Positions 1 through 8,618 of a stretch of DNA of 61,955 nucleotides are shown here, one piece after another (position 1 is the first letter of the stretch; every line of letters starts with the position of its first letter). The DNA is from Alistipes sp. (GTDB lineage Bacteria; Bacteroidota; Bacteroidia; Bacteroidales; Rikenellaceae). The translations under genes were made by a program, and so were the position numbers. Location of the stretch: positions 1-61,955 of the forward strand of contig JAHHQK010000009.1 in the NCBI GenBank assembly GCA_020026435.1, in the 5' to 3' direction. The notes beneath the pieces were generated by a model that had not been told where the DNA came from, did not search any database, and saw only the letters and a program-made list of their open reading frames with translations.

Positions 1-47
1 CGACACTCTTAATGTTGGGGTCCAGGGTTCGAGCCCCTGAGGGGGTA
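1..47 (+). tRNA. tRNA-Lys (CTT), 3' part only
   Basis: The 5' acceptor and D arm lie outside the window. What remains folds as an anticodon arm (stem 1-5 with 13-17, seven-base loop CTCTTAA giving anticodon CTT), a five-base variable region, a T arm (stem 23-27 with 35-39 around TTCGAGC) and the 3' acceptor strand at 40-46 with discriminator A at 47. No CCA is encoded. Lysine identity rests on the anticodon alone. Confidence 0.85.
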
Positions 48-64
48 CTAAAGAAATCAGCAAA

Positions 65-98
65 AGCCTTGAAAGTTAAATCTTTCAAGGCTTTTTTT
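65..98 (+). terminator. Rho-independent terminator of the tRNA-Lys transcript
   Basis: An 11-bp perfect stem (65-75 with 82-92) around a six-base loop is followed directly by a run of T. It sits 18 bases behind the tRNA. Confidence 0.85.
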
Positions 99-342
99 AT
101 TTACCCTCATCACACGGGTTATACAGCATGATCCAATATGATGACATGCCTATTGATTTCTGTTGAAGAACCGGAGCGGTTGAGGACCAAAGAATTTTCG
201 GACAAAAAATACGCTCAAACAAGTAAATTTCTCCCACCAAAAGCCCCAATTATTCCACAAAAGCCGCCATTGGGCCGATTATTCTGTTTATCCGTTTCCC
301 CATTCTTTCCATTCGGAAAAAATCGCCGTCCATTGAATTTCT

Positions 343-373
343 TTTGAGTACATTTTTCACTTTTCTACATTTG
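343..373 (+). promoter_or_regulatory. Bacteroidetes-type promoter for the small peptide and fimbrillin-like genes
   Basis: TTTG at 343-346 and TACATTTG at 366-373 are 19 bases apart, an exact match to the Bacteroidetes consensus TTTG-N19/21-TAnnTTTG. Transcription would start near 380, leaving a leader of about 80 bases before the ATG at 461. The spacer from 99 to 342 upstream shows nothing else I can name. Confidence 0.75.
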
Positions 374-460
374 CACAGATCCCGAGGCGACCATACGCCG
401 GATCCTGCGGACGGGAAATTCATCCGCAAACAAACAACAAACTCAAAATAAAATTCAAAC

Positions 461-637
461 ATGAAAACACAGAAAACATCCTCTGCACAATTTCCACCCT
501 ACATCCATCCCGAAATCACAATAATCGACATTTCGGTAGAAGCGGGATTCGCCGTCAGTGACCAGTCTTTCCCGGGCGGAGACGCCCGCCCGTTGGATTA
601 CAACTCCGACTCCTGGGTCTCAAACGATGGCGAGTAG
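461..637 (+). CDS. Small (58 aa) hydrophilic protein upstream of a fimbrillin-like gene
   Basis: This short frame runs from ATG at 461 to TAG at 635-637. The product has no signal peptide or membrane segment. A YIHPEITIIDISVEAGFAVS stretch (residues 14-33) is followed by an acidic, Gly/Asp/Ser-rich tail ending WVSNDGE. Bacteroidales genomes often carry small proteins of this build, with a Y-I-x-P-x-I-x-V/I start and an acidic C-terminus, next to Mfa-like fimbrillin lipoproteins; their role is not known to me. It has its own perfect promoter at 343-373 and lies 53 bases before the fimbrillin-like gene, so the two are probably co-transcribed. Alternative reading: a leader peptide or a non-coding leader. 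The family resemblance is from memory and no search was run. Confidence 0.6.
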   Translation: MKTQKTSSAQFPPYIHPEITIIDISVEAGFAVSDQSFPGGDARPLDYNSDSWVSNDGE

Positions 638-690
638 TCCTCACCTCAAGCCTCTCTGTACGAACCATTCATATTTCAAACGCCAAACAC

Positions 691-2550
691 ATGCTCCATT
701 CCATCAGAAACACCGGCATACTGACTGCCATTCTTGCCTTCGTTTCCTGCTCTTCCGATGAAGGGATCACTCCGTCACAATCCTTTCCAAGTACGGTTTC
801 CATATCTTTCCGGGGCGAATTACCCCAAACCCGCGCTTCGATCGAAGTCGACGAAACCCTCGGCCGCTTCTCCGGCCAATGGGATCCCGACGATGCAATC
901 ACCCTCTTGGCCAACGACCAAGCCCTGCAGTTCGTCTACAATCCGGCAAGCCATCGTTTCGAGGGTAAAATAACCGACAATGCCTCGACCTGGAATTACC
1001 GGGCCATCTCGCCGCACACCTCTCTCATGCCCACCTCCATTCCCTTCGGAGCGGCGCGCACCCAGGATGGCAACAAATTCAACAATCAGTACGATCCCCT
1101 GTTGTCGAAAAACGTATTGTCTGACAAACCGGTCGGCAACGGTCCCGATGGAAAGCCACTCACCCTGGATTTCGTTCGGCTGAGTTCGATCCTGGCCCTC
1201 AAATTCACCACTTCCGTACCGGAGATTGCCGGAGAACGTGTCGAGCAGATCACCCTGAAGGTCGATAACACCCCGATCGCGGCCCGTTCATTCGACATCG
1301 ACCTTACGACCGACAATGGCCGTTTGAGCAGCGAAGAAGCCTCTTCGGAGATCACGTTAAGTTACCTGCCCGAGAACCGGCCCACGGCAGCAGAAGCCAA
1401 GGCCTACTTCAATATCCCCGCAGGTGACTATCTCAACCTCCGGGCTGAAATCTCCACCGAGCACCATCGTGCCCTTCTTCCTCTCCGGGCCTCGGTCACG
1501 CTCAAAGCCGGAGAACTGGCCTTTGCAACCCGCGACATCACCCTTTGGGAAACAAAAGCCATCCAGGCCTCTCTCACCCAGATCGACCTTTGGACCAACA
1601 GCGCACGGGTGCTGACTGAGAATCTCCCCTCCGGAGCATCACTTCACTACAAACGCTCGACCCGAAACACCTGGCAAACCGCAACCCGAATTTCGGATCG
1701 GGAATTTGAAATCAGTCCCCGCTGGACAGAAGAGGGCAACACCTCTCGTCCCGACACCGACACCGGAATCTTTGCCGAAGCCTCATACGACTGGCAGGCA
1801 ACCGTCGGAGAGAAGATCATCGCCTCGGGATCGTTCGGTACAATGGCAAACGGTGCCCTTATCCCGACCCTTTCCGATCCGAAACTGTCGTGCTACACCT
1901 CCGACAACAAAGCCGCCGTATTTTGGGGCAGCGGCAACAATTCGATGGCCTCAGGACTTTGCTCTTACACCGAACCCTATACCCTCATGAAGGCAGGCAC
2001 AGCACCGTGGGTGGGCTTCCTCACTCCGGGCAATCTCTTCAGCGGCACCTTTGATTTTTCGACGACCAGCGGCACGGTCGGCTTCGGTCAAAAATTCGAC
2101 TACTGCGGAGCACGTCCCACAGCACTCATGGTCGACTGCAAAGCCTCGATCGGCAATATCAACAAGACCCGTCACAAAAAGGATGGCAAAGATCCCTTGG
2201 CAGTCGGAGCTCCCGACGAGGCGGTTATCCTGGTATGCATTGTCGATTGGGCGGCCCGTCACCAAACGAGTTCGGGAATGTCATCTCCGACCGGAGTATG
2301 GGATCCCTCGACCCGCGAAGGTTTAACCCCCGAGCAAATTGACGGATTGATCGCCTACGGAGTCGCCTATCTCTACACAGGCGAATATTCGGCCCTCGAA
2401 ATCCCACTCCACTTCTACCAAAAGACCCAGGCTCCTCCTCAGGGCAACTACACAGTGGTCATTTCGTGTTCCACGAGCCGTTACGGAGACTTCTTGAACG
2501 GTTGTTCGACCAACAAGCTATCCGTCAAGGATTTCAAGTGGGTCTATTGA
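691..2550 (+). CDS. Fimbrillin-family lipoprotein with a C-terminal PCMD-like domain
   Basis: The 619-residue product opens with a hydrophobic signal ending in a lipobox (AFVSC, Cys near residue 20), so it should be a surface lipoprotein. Residues about 30-290 resemble Mfa-like fimbrillins: short beta-rich segments, a phrase of the form F-S-G-Q-W-D-P-D-D, and an LRLSSILALKF-like core. From about residue 390 to the end the pattern changes to one recalling the putative carbohydrate metabolism (PCMD) domain: a W-G-S-G-N start, GNLFSGTF, RPTALMVDCKA, and an ending with SCSTSRYGD and KDFKWVY. That suggests an adhesin with a glycan-facing module at its tip. The small protein at 461-637 precedes it. 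The fimbrillin part is reasonably clear; the PCMD assignment is from motif memory. Confidence 0.7.
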   Translation: MLHSIRNTGILTAILAFVSCSSDEGITPSQSFPSTVSISFRGELPQTRASIEVDETLGRFSGQWDPDDAITLLANDQALQFVYNPASHRFEGKITDNASTWNYRAISPHTSLMPTSIPFGAARTQDGNKFNNQYDPLLSKNVLSDKPVGNGPDGKPLTLDFVRLSSILALKFTTSVPEIAGERVEQITLKVDNTPIAARSFDIDLTTDNGRLSSEEASSEITLSYLPENRPTAAEAKAYFNIPAGDYLNLRAEISTEHHRALLPLRASVTLKAGELAFATRDITLWETKAIQASLTQIDLWTNSARVLTENLPSGASLHYKRSTRNTWQTATRISDREFEISPRWTEEGNTSRPDTDTGIFAEASYDWQATVGEKIIASGSFGTMANGALIPTLSDPKLSCYTSDNKAAVFWGSGNNSMASGLCSYTEPYTLMKAGTAPWVGFLTPGNLFSGTFDFSTTSGTVGFGQKFDYCGARPTALMVDCKASIGNINKTRHKKDGKDPLAVGAPDEAVILVCIVDWAARHQTSSGMSSPTGVWDPSTREGLTPEQIDGLIAYGVAYLYTGEYSALEIPLHFYQKTQAPPQGNYTVVISCSTSRYGDFLNGCSTNKLSVKDFKWVY

Positions 2551-2555
2551 TTTCC

Positions 2556-2616
2556 GATCCGCGTTTCCCGATGAAGATACCTGCATCACAGGACATCCGT
2601 ATGGGAAACGCGGATC
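2556..2616 (+). terminator. Long inverted repeat after the fimbrillin-like gene (possible terminator)
   Basis: A 14-bp perfect inverted repeat, GATCCGCGTTTCCC (2556-2569) and its complement (2603-2616), encloses a 33-base loop and starts six bases after the stop codon. There is no T run after it, so it may act as an mRNA 3' stabiliser or factor-dependent terminator rather than an intrinsic one. Confidence 0.5.
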
Positions 2617-2649
2617 AATCATTCCCAACGACAACGAATATCCCCGGGA

Positions 2650-2681
2650 TTTGGATATTTCGATTTTTGGCACTACCTTTC
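2650..2681 (+). promoter_or_regulatory. Candidate promoter of ade
   Basis: TTTG at 2650-2653 and TACCTTTC at 2674-2681 are 20 bases apart. Only the final base of the -7 box departs from TAnnTTTG. It lies 66 bases before the ade start codon. Confidence 0.55.
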
Positions 2682-2747
2682 CTCTCCGGTAACGGCCCTT
2701 CCCGCCCGCAACGTCACGGACTCCGGGGCCACTTTAGCTCAAACACC

Positions 2748-4400
2748 ATGAATCAATTCCTCAACCACACACCGTCATCCATCTCGGGTCATATCGTCGA
2801 CATCGAACAACGCCGCTGCCGCGCAGGACGAATCATCCTCGCACAGGGACGCATCCTGAGGATCGAACCTCTGGACTCCCTCCCTGCCGACGCTCCCTTT
2901 CTGCTGCCGGCTCTGACCGACGCCCACATCCACATCGAAAGCTCGATGATGATCCCCCGCAACTTCGCCCGCGTAGCCGTCACCCACGGGGTCGCCAACG
3001 CCGTCTGCGACCCCCACGAGATCGCCAATGTCCTCGGCGTGGAGGGCATCGACTTCATGATCGCCGACGGGCGCAAATCGCGCTTCAATTTCCGATTCGG
3101 ACTCCCCTCCTGCGTGCCTTCGTCGCACCTCGAAACCTCCGGTGCGGTGATCGACGCCGAGCAGACCCGCAGTCTGATCCTCCGCGACGACCTGGGATTC
3201 CTGGCCGAGATGATGAACTATCCCGGTGTAGTATTCAATGACCGGGAGGTACACCTCAAGCTCCGCGCCGCCCGCAAGGCACACAAGCCCATCGACGGCC
3301 ATGCCCCGGGACTCACAGGCGAGGATCTGCGCCGGTATGCCGCCGCAGGGATCTCCACCGACCACGAATGCTCCACCCTGGAGGAGGCCCGCGAACGCAT
3401 CGTCTGCGGCATGAAGGTGATCGTACGCGAGGGCAGTGCCGCCCGCAACTTCGAGGCTCTGTGTCCCATCATCGGTGAAACCCCCGCGATGGTGATGCTC
3501 TGCTCCGACGACAAACATCCCGACGATCTGATCGACGGCCACATCGACACTCTCGTCCGTCGCGGACTCCGACGCGGGATTCCGATCTGGGATCTGCTGC
3601 ATGCGGCGGCCATCACGCCCGTGGAGCACTACGCTATCGGTTCGGGACTGCTGCGCGAGGATGATCCCGCGACGTTCATTGCCGTGGACAACCTCTCGGA
3701 TTTCAACATCGAAGCCACCCTCATCGAGGGGCATGTGGTCTACAACCGCGAGGAGGGGCTGCTCGACCGGGAGCTGACCCTGGATTTGGATCCCGTGGTC
3801 CATCCCAACCGATTCGAGGCCGCACCCATCACGGAGGAGGAACTGAGCGTTGACATCAAGGGCCGGAGCGTGAAGGTGATGGTGGCCCACGACGGCGAGC
3901 TCTACACCTCGTGCGAGGAGATGTCTCCCGAAGAAATCACCCAAGGCAACGTGCAGAAGATCATGGTGCTGAACCGCTACGGCAACGGGCGTCCTCAGGT
4001 AGGTTTCATCCGCGGATTCGATCTGAAGAGCGGCGCCATGGGTGCGACCATCGCCCACGACAGCCACAACCTCATCGTCACGGGAGCTTCCGACTCCGAG
4101 ATCGTCGCTCTGGCCAATGCCCTGATCCGCACCCGCGGCGGAGTGGGCGTATGGCATCGGGGAAAGACCGAGATCCTGCCCCTGCCGATTGCGGGTCTGA
4201 TGTCGGACCTCCCGGCCGAGGAGATCTCCCGCCAATACCGCCATCTGGGAGAGGTGGTCCGTGAGTTGGGTTGCGGAATGAAATCGCCATTCATCACGAT
4301 GGCCTTCATGGCCCTGCCCGTGATCACCGAGTTGAAGATCACCGACAAGGGCCTGGTCGATGTCCGCGCCTTCGACTTCACGGAGCTGGTAACGCGCTGA
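2748..4400 (+). CDS. ade: Adenine deaminase
   Basis: The product deaminates adenine to hypoxanthine in purine salvage, a cytoplasmic metal-dependent reaction. At 550 residues it has the usual length of the Ade family of the amidohydrolase superfamily. Visible signatures are the metal-binding DAHIHIESSM near the N-terminus, the GVANAVCDPHEIANVLG segment typical of Ade, HAPGL, and the CSDDKHP motif. The frame is open further upstream, but the ATG at 2748 is chosen because the alignable protein (GHIVDIEQRRCRAGRI) starts just after it and because the upstream extension would overlap the fimbrillin-like gene. It is transcribed from its own candidate promoter at 2650-2681 and stands alone. Confidence 0.95.
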   Translation: MNQFLNHTPSSISGHIVDIEQRRCRAGRIILAQGRILRIEPLDSLPADAPFLLPALTDAHIHIESSMMIPRNFARVAVTHGVANAVCDPHEIANVLGVEGIDFMIADGRKSRFNFRFGLPSCVPSSHLETSGAVIDAEQTRSLILRDDLGFLAEMMNYPGVVFNDREVHLKLRAARKAHKPIDGHAPGLTGEDLRRYAAAGISTDHECSTLEEARERIVCGMKVIVREGSAARNFEALCPIIGETPAMVMLCSDDKHPDDLIDGHIDTLVRRGLRRGIPIWDLLHAAAITPVEHYAIGSGLLREDDPATFIAVDNLSDFNIEATLIEGHVVYNREEGLLDRELTLDLDPVVHPNRFEAAPITEEELSVDIKGRSVKVMVAHDGELYTSCEEMSPEEITQGNVQKIMVLNRYGNGRPQVGFIRGFDLKSGAMGATIAHDSHNLIVTGASDSEIVALANALIRTRGGVGVWHRGKTEILPLPIAGLMSDLPAEEISRQYRHLGEVVRELGCGMKSPFITMAFMALPVITELKITDKGLVDVRAFDFTELVTR

Positions 4401-4732
4401 TTGCACAAGGCATCCGGGGTGTCACGCCCCTAACGACCTCCCGAGGTCAAGTCTGACAGGCAAGGACAGCCAAACGGACGGGGACAGATTTACAGACGGA
4501 CAAATAGACCGAAGATCAGGCGGGAAGAACGCCCCCCGCAACGTTCAGAAGGCCGGGCGCACGGAGTTTCGGGTTCAACACAAGCCTCAATATCAGCAAA
4601 AAAACAAGGCACATCACTACGAGAGAACATACAGAAATCACCCCTGTCGCAGAGCACTGTGACAGGGGTGATTTTCTTAAAGGAAGAGGATTTTGATACC
4701 CCCTCTTTCGTATGTCCTACGTCCGGTGAAGG
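4401..4732. other. Convergent spacer between ade and luxS
   Basis: No coding region is visible. Bases 4401-4630 are featureless to me; 4631-4705 hold the palindromic terminator element described separately. Confidence 0.6.
4631..4705 (-). repeat. Dispersed terminator element, copy 1 (downstream of luxS)
   Basis: Read on the minus strand, the element starts 27 bases after the luxS stop. It consists of a TCAAAATCCTCTTC segment, a TTTAAGA-like bridge and a 13-bp hairpin (4636-4648 with 4661-4673, arms containing CACCCCTGTC). Weak T-rich sequence flanks both sides, so it can terminate luxS and possibly read-through from ade. A second copy of about 80% identity, including the non-hairpin part, lies at 59393-59468 in the other orientation. 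Confidence 0.75.
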
Positions 4733-5212
4733 TTAGGCCGGATAGACCAAATTGGCATCGGAGATCTGCTCCAGCACCTCGTGGAGGTACTTGGCAGCCT
4801 CCCAGCGGGCCATCGGCAGGTTCATCATCAGACAATTACCGCAATCGCGGGCCGTGGCTCCGGGGACTTCACCCTCGTAGCCGGCAATGAACGAGAAGGT
4901 CTCGATCATCAGGGGCAGGATCTCACGCGAGGTAAGATCGCCCTTCACGATCAGGTAGTTGCCCGTCAGACACCCCATCGGGCCCCAATAGATGATGCGA
5001 TCGGCCCACACGGGGTGGTTACGCAGGAAAGTGGCGGCCAGATGCTCCATCGTGTGGATGGCCTCGGGGCTCAGAGCCGGCTCGCGGTTAGGCTCTTTCA
5101 TGCGCACGTCGAACGTGGTCACGATCTGATCGCCCACACGATCCTGGCGCGAGACGTAGATGCCGCGCAGCAGTTTGATGTGATCGACCGTAAAACTCGG
5201 TATCTTTTTCAT
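4733..5212 (-). CDS. luxS: S-ribosylhomocysteine lyase (LuxS)
   Basis: LuxS cleaves S-ribosylhomocysteine to homocysteine and DPD, the precursor of autoinducer-2, in the cytoplasm. The 159-residue product shows the whole active site: HTMEH (metal ligands His53 and His57 with Glu56 between them), the catalytic Cys81 in MGCLTGNY, and Cys124 in RDCGN as third metal ligand. The usual sequence after that Cys (often with a His) is here CLMMNL. The gene starts eight bases after mtnN, whose product supplies its substrate, so the two form one operon driven by the promoter at 5945-5975. A palindromic terminator element follows. Confidence 0.96.
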   Translation of the reverse strand: MKKIPSFTVDHIKLLRGIYVSRQDRVGDQIVTTFDVRMKEPNREPALSPEAIHTMEHLAATFLRNHPVWADRIIYWGPMGCLTGNYLIVKGDLTSREILPLMIETFSFIAGYEGEVPGATARDCGNCLMMNLPMARWEAAKYLHEVLEQISDANLVYPA

Positions 5213-5220
5213 GGTATTCT

Positions 5221-5919
5221 TTAGAGTTTATGAGGTAATACTTGTAAAAAGGTCTCGGTGACGCGGAACGACCGATCGGCCATCTCGCCCCAGAAATCAC
5301 GGTACTGTGTGGCGTTCTCGTCGCTCTGAGCGGGGCTGTCGCTGATGATGCGGAAGCTCAGGAACGGGACCTCGAACAGGTGGCACACCTGCGCAATCGA
5401 GGCCGACTCCATATCGACGGCCAGTCCCCGGGGGAAACGCTCCTTGATCCAGTTCAGCGACTCACGGTCCGTGATGAAGCGGTCGCCCGTACAGATCAGA
5501 CCTCCGTGGATCGGGGTGTCGACCTCAAGCCCCACGGCAGCGGCATAGAGGCGGGCATCGCCCTCGAAACGGGCGGGAAGGCCCTGCACCTGGCCGTATT
5601 CGTTGCCGTCACCGCACCACACGTCGTGGTAGACCGTCTGAGCACCCACCACCACATCCATAATCCGCACCGAGGTGTCGATACCTCCGGCCACGCCCGT
5701 GCTGATGATGCAGTCGGGGTGGAAGTTGCGGATCAGCTCCGTGGTTCCCGCGGCGGCGTTGACCTTACCGATGCCGCACTGCATGAGCACCACGCTGTTC
5801 TCGCCGCTCTTGCCGCAGATGTAGTCGAACGGCGGGAGGGAGTGTTGCGTCTTGTCGGTCAGTTGTTCGGCCAGCTGTCTCTGCTCGGAGGTCATGGCCG
5901 TGATGATTCCTATCTTCAT
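5221..5919 (-). CDS. mtnN: 5'-methylthioadenosine/S-adenosylhomocysteine nucleosidase
   Basis: This 232-residue enzyme removes adenine from S-adenosylhomocysteine and methylthioadenosine, producing S-ribosylhomocysteine for LuxS. Family features are the MKIGIITAM start, Glu12 as a catalytic residue, the STGVAGG loop, VDMESA with the ribose-binding Glu, and a SDSPAQ segment carrying the catalytic Asp. The length is normal. It is the first gene of the mtnN-luxS unit and has an exact Bacteroidetes promoter just upstream. The adenine released could feed the adenine deaminase encoded nearby at 2748-4400, although the two are not in one operon. Confidence 0.95.
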   Translation of the reverse strand: MKIGIITAMTSEQRQLAEQLTDKTQHSLPPFDYICGKSGENSVVLMQCGIGKVNAAAGTTELIRNFHPDCIISTGVAGGIDTSVRIMDVVVGAQTVYHDVWCGDGNEYGQVQGLPARFEGDARLYAAAVGLEVDTPIHGGLICTGDRFITDRESLNWIKERFPRGLAVDMESASIAQVCHLFEVPFLSFRIISDSPAQSDENATQYRDFWGEMADRSFRVTETFLQVLPHKL

Positions 5920-5944
5920 ATTCTTGTTTTCAATTTTCTGAGGG

Positions 5945-5975
5945 CAAATTTACAACTTTTTTGTCACCCCTCAAA
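5945..5975 (-). promoter_or_regulatory. Promoter of mtnN-luxS
   Basis: On the minus strand TTTG (5972-5975) and TAAATTTG (5945-5952) are 19 bases apart, an exact consensus match. The -33 box lies inside the T run of the GH109 terminator, so the terminator and the next promoter share bases. Confidence 0.8.
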
Positions 5976-6016
5976 AAAAAGCACCGGACCGAAGATTTGG
6001 TTTTCTTCAGTCCGGC
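5972..6016 (-). terminator. Rho-independent terminator of the GH109 gene
   Basis: The arms CCGGACCGAAGA (5984-5995) and TCTTCAGTCCGG (6004-6015) form a stem with one mismatch. On the minus strand the hairpin is followed by eight T. It lies about 110 bases after the GH109 stop. Confidence 0.8.
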
Positions 6017-6124
6017 GAACATTTGCCATCGGCGCGGAACGGTCGTCCTTCAGAAATTTCCCGGAAGAGGCCACCCCTATGACGGGCCTCCTCCGAGGAA
6101 TTTCCTTCCTAACCTTATTCCTGA

Positions 6125-7525
6125 CTATTTCGCCATGGCGTGGTGATAACCCCGGGTCTTGTTCCAGTCGCCGCGCGTGAAGTCCGGCACGGCCACAGGA
6201 GCGCTCTTGTGCTCCAACGACATGGCCGTCAGATCGCCGATACACGACCACTCGGCGGCATCATACACATCCTGGTCCAGCGGCAGGCCGTTGTGCAGAC
6301 AGTAGATCAGACGGTAGTCCATGATGAAGTCCATACCACCGTGGCCGCCCACCTCGCGGGCTTTGGCCTCGATCTCGGCGGTGATCGGATGTTTGTAGAC
6401 CTGCATCAGTTCCTCGCGCATCTGCTCCGACACGAAGTCGTGGGCGTTCAGGTCGTCGTATTTGACACCCGACTCGGCAAGGCCATCCGGATGGAAGGCA
6501 AAGCCCTCGATGGGGTATTTGTTGGCAAAGCCCTTCGTACCCGTCACCTGGAACAGGCGGTTGTAGGGACGCGGCGTGTAGACGTTGTGCTGCAGGTGGA
6601 TGACCTTGCCCTTCTCGGTTTTGATGAAGGTCAGCGTGTGGTCACCGTTGGCGAACTCCGTGGCGCCCATCTGCTCCTTGGCCGTGGCCAGGCCGTTGAC
6701 CGACTTGGTATCCATCGACACCAGATAGTTCATCTTGTCGCCGCGGTGGATGTCGAACAGCTGACATACGGGGCCAAGGCCGTGGGTGGCATAGACGTCA
6801 CCGCGATGCTTCTGGTTGAAATCCAGACGCCAATTGTTGTGGTAATCCTTCCAGTAAGGATCAAGGTTGTGGATATATGCGCCCTCGGCCATCAGCATCT
6901 CACCGAAGAGGCCATTGTGGGCCATATTGAGGGTGGTCATCTCGAAGAAGTCATAGACGCAGTTCTCCAGCATCATGCAGTGGCGGCGCGTCTTCTCGGC
7001 CGTATTGACCAACTGCCAGCACTCATCGAGCGACGTGGCGGCGGGCACCTCCACGGCTACGTGGTGGCCGTGCTCCATGGCGTAAACGGCCATCTCGACG
7101 TGCTTCTGCCACGGGGTGCAGATATAGACCAGGTCGATATCCTCGCGATTGCAGAGTTCCTTCCAGCCCTCCTCGCCGCTATAAAGGTCGGCTGCAGGCA
7201 GGTTACCGTCCGTCAGGATCTTCTGGGCTTTCTCGGCGCGGTCCGGCTCCAGGTCACACAGAGCCTTGATCTCCACACCGTCGATATGGGTATAACGCTC
7301 CACGGCTGCGGGGCCTCTCATGCCCAGGCCGATGAAACCGATCCTTACGGTCGGGATGGGATCCACCCTCAGCCCCAAGACCGATTCCTGGCCGGGTTCA
7401 CGCGCGGGCACGTCGAAGGTAATGACGCCATCGACCACTTTCCAGTTCTGCTTCGGCGTCGAATCGCACGACGCAAAGCCGAGAACCAGCGCGACTAATG
7501 CGATTAATGAAAATAATTTCCTCAT
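6125..7525 (-). CDS. GH109-type Gfo/Idh/MocA lipoprotein, probable alpha-N-acetylgalactosaminidase
   Basis: Family GH109 enzymes remove terminal alpha-GalNAc (for example from the blood-group A epitope) by an NAD-dependent oxidation-elimination mechanism. The 466-residue product starts MRKLFSLIALVALVLGFASC, a signal with a lipobox, so it is a periplasmic or surface lipoprotein. Next come the Rossmann motif GFIGLGMRGP (about residue 50), an EVPAATS segment and HGLGPVCQ, all characteristic of GH109 rather than generic MocA oxidoreductases. The ATG at 7525 is preferred over an upstream frame because it begins the signal peptide. The gene lies downstream of the DeoR-type regulator, with the candidate operator 7776-7796 in between, and a terminator follows. 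The role fits the agaS operon on the other strand. Substrate specificity is inferred from the family. Confidence 0.85.
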   Translation of the reverse strand: MRKLFSLIALVALVLGFASCDSTPKQNWKVVDGVITFDVPAREPGQESVLGLRVDPIPTVRIGFIGLGMRGPAAVERYTHIDGVEIKALCDLEPDRAEKAQKILTDGNLPAADLYSGEEGWKELCNREDIDLVYICTPWQKHVEMAVYAMEHGHHVAVEVPAATSLDECWQLVNTAEKTRRHCMMLENCVYDFFEMTTLNMAHNGLFGEMLMAEGAYIHNLDPYWKDYHNNWRLDFNQKHRGDVYATHGLGPVCQLFDIHRGDKMNYLVSMDTKSVNGLATAKEQMGATEFANGDHTLTFIKTEKGKVIHLQHNVYTPRPYNRLFQVTGTKGFANKYPIEGFAFHPDGLAESGVKYDDLNAHDFVSEQMREELMQVYKHPITAEIEAKAREVGGHGGMDFIMDYRLIYCLHNGLPLDQDVYDAAEWSCIGDLTAMSLEHKSAPVAVPDFTRGDWNKTRGYHHAMAK

Positions 7526-7775
7526 TTGTGTTTTAATTTTAGGTTTGTTTGCGAAAATGATATAAGAGATATGCTTTTTCAGAATGTAGTTTTCAGTTTG
7601 TTTTTTAGGTTTCAAATCTTTTGGATTCCGATACAATGTTAGAAAAAATTTTACGGTTGCACTAATTTTCCGGACAAAAATTTCGAGTTTCTCTAAAAAA
7701 ACCGATCTTTATTTCGCTTAAAAACCCAGCAAAAGCCACAATATCATCAACTTGCACCGATACGGCATTCCATCT

Positions 7776-7796
7776 AAAACGAAACACAATCGAAAC
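7776..7796. promoter_or_regulatory. Candidate operator, copy 1 (GH109 upstream spacer)
   Basis: A 21-bp motif contains two CGAAAC boxes whose starts are 11 bases apart (CGAAACACAATCGAAAC, 7780-7796) preceded by AAAA. The same 21 bases with one change occur at 8786-8806. Read on the other strand it is a series of TTTCG repeats, the kind of direct repeat bound by DeoR-family AgaR regulators. It lies 250 bases before the GH109 start. In the rest of the spacer 7526-7832 I see no clear promoter and no terminator for the regulator gene. Confidence 0.65.
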
Positions 7797-7832
7797 TTTC
7801 GGCCCGTAACCCGAGGCCCAGATTCGAAAGAA

Positions 7833-8618
7833 TCAGATATCGGCAATGTGGAGGTTGATACCCCGCGACTTGATCTGCGAACGAACATTTTGAGGCATAT
7901 TGCTGTCCGAAACAATGGTGTTGACCTCGTCGACCTTGCCGATGAAAGCGAAACTGCGGCGGTTGACCTTGGTCGAATCGAATACGGCGACCACCTCCTT
8001 GGCCATCGACATCATCGTGCGGTTGATGTTGGCCTCCTCGATGTTGGGGGTTGATAGTCCGTTTTCGAGCGAGAAGCTGTCCACACCCAGGAAGAGTTTG
8101 TCGCTATAAAAAATCTTGAGGTTGGATTCGGCAATGGGCCCCACGGTCGACTGCGACTGGGTGCGAACATTACCGCCCAGTACAATAACGTTAAACCTCT
8201 TGTAATTAAGTAATTCACCGGCAATATTCAGACCATTGGTAATGATCGTAAGATTGTGGAAATGCTCCAGATTGCGGGCAATTTCGAGGGTTGTGGTTCC
8301 CGAGTCGAGTACGATGGTGTCGCCGTCTTCGATGAGTGTCGAGGCGAGCCGTCCGATGGCCTGCTTGGCGGGACGGTTATAGAGTTTCTTGTTGTTGATG
8401 GACAGGTCGTCCTTCGTCTCCTCGTAGATCTTGCGCAAAGCCCCGCCATGGGTGCGAATGATCAGATTGCGCTCGCTGAGGTTGTTCAGATCCTTTCGGA
8501 TCGTAACCTCCGAAACGTTGAACCGTTCGTGAAGTTCCCGAACCGAAATCGAAGGATGGTCCGTAAGAGCCTGAAGGATCAAAGCCCGTCTTTCCTTGGT
8601 GCTGTTAGAAGTTTCCAT
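7833..8618 (-). CDS. DeoR-family transcriptional regulator (AgaR-like)
   Basis: The 261-residue product has an N-terminal DeoR-type winged helix (about residues 8-60: ILQALTDHPSISVRELHERF, VSEVTIRKDLNNLSER, RTHGGA) and a C-terminal DeoR effector domain of the ISOCOT fold with DSGTTTLEIARNL and VLGGNVR, which senses phosphorylated sugars. The ATG at 8618 is used; a GTG two codons upstream is possible. It stands divergent to agaS and upstream of GH109, the usual place for a local repressor of amino-sugar catabolism. The paired-box motif at 7776-7796 and 8786-8806 is the likely binding site. Its own promoter (8739-8767) is near the second site, so it may repress itself. Confidence 0.9.
   Translation of the reverse strand: METSNSTKERRALILQALTDHPSISVRELHERFNVSEVTIRKDLNNLSERNLIIRTHGGALRKIYEETKDDLSINNKKLYNRPAKQAIGRLASTLIEDGDTIVLDSGTTTLEIARNLEHFHNLTIITNGLNIAGELLNYKRFNVIVLGGNVRTQSQSTVGPIAESNLKIFYSDKLFLGVDSFSLENGLSTPNIEEANINRTMMSMAKEVVAVFDSTKVNRRSFAFIGKVDEVNTIVSDSNMPQNVRSQIKSRGINLHIADI

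Noticed and set aside
2775..4406. Open frame of 543 codons on the minus strand
   Set aside because: Antisense of adenine deaminase; no recognisable domain or start signals.
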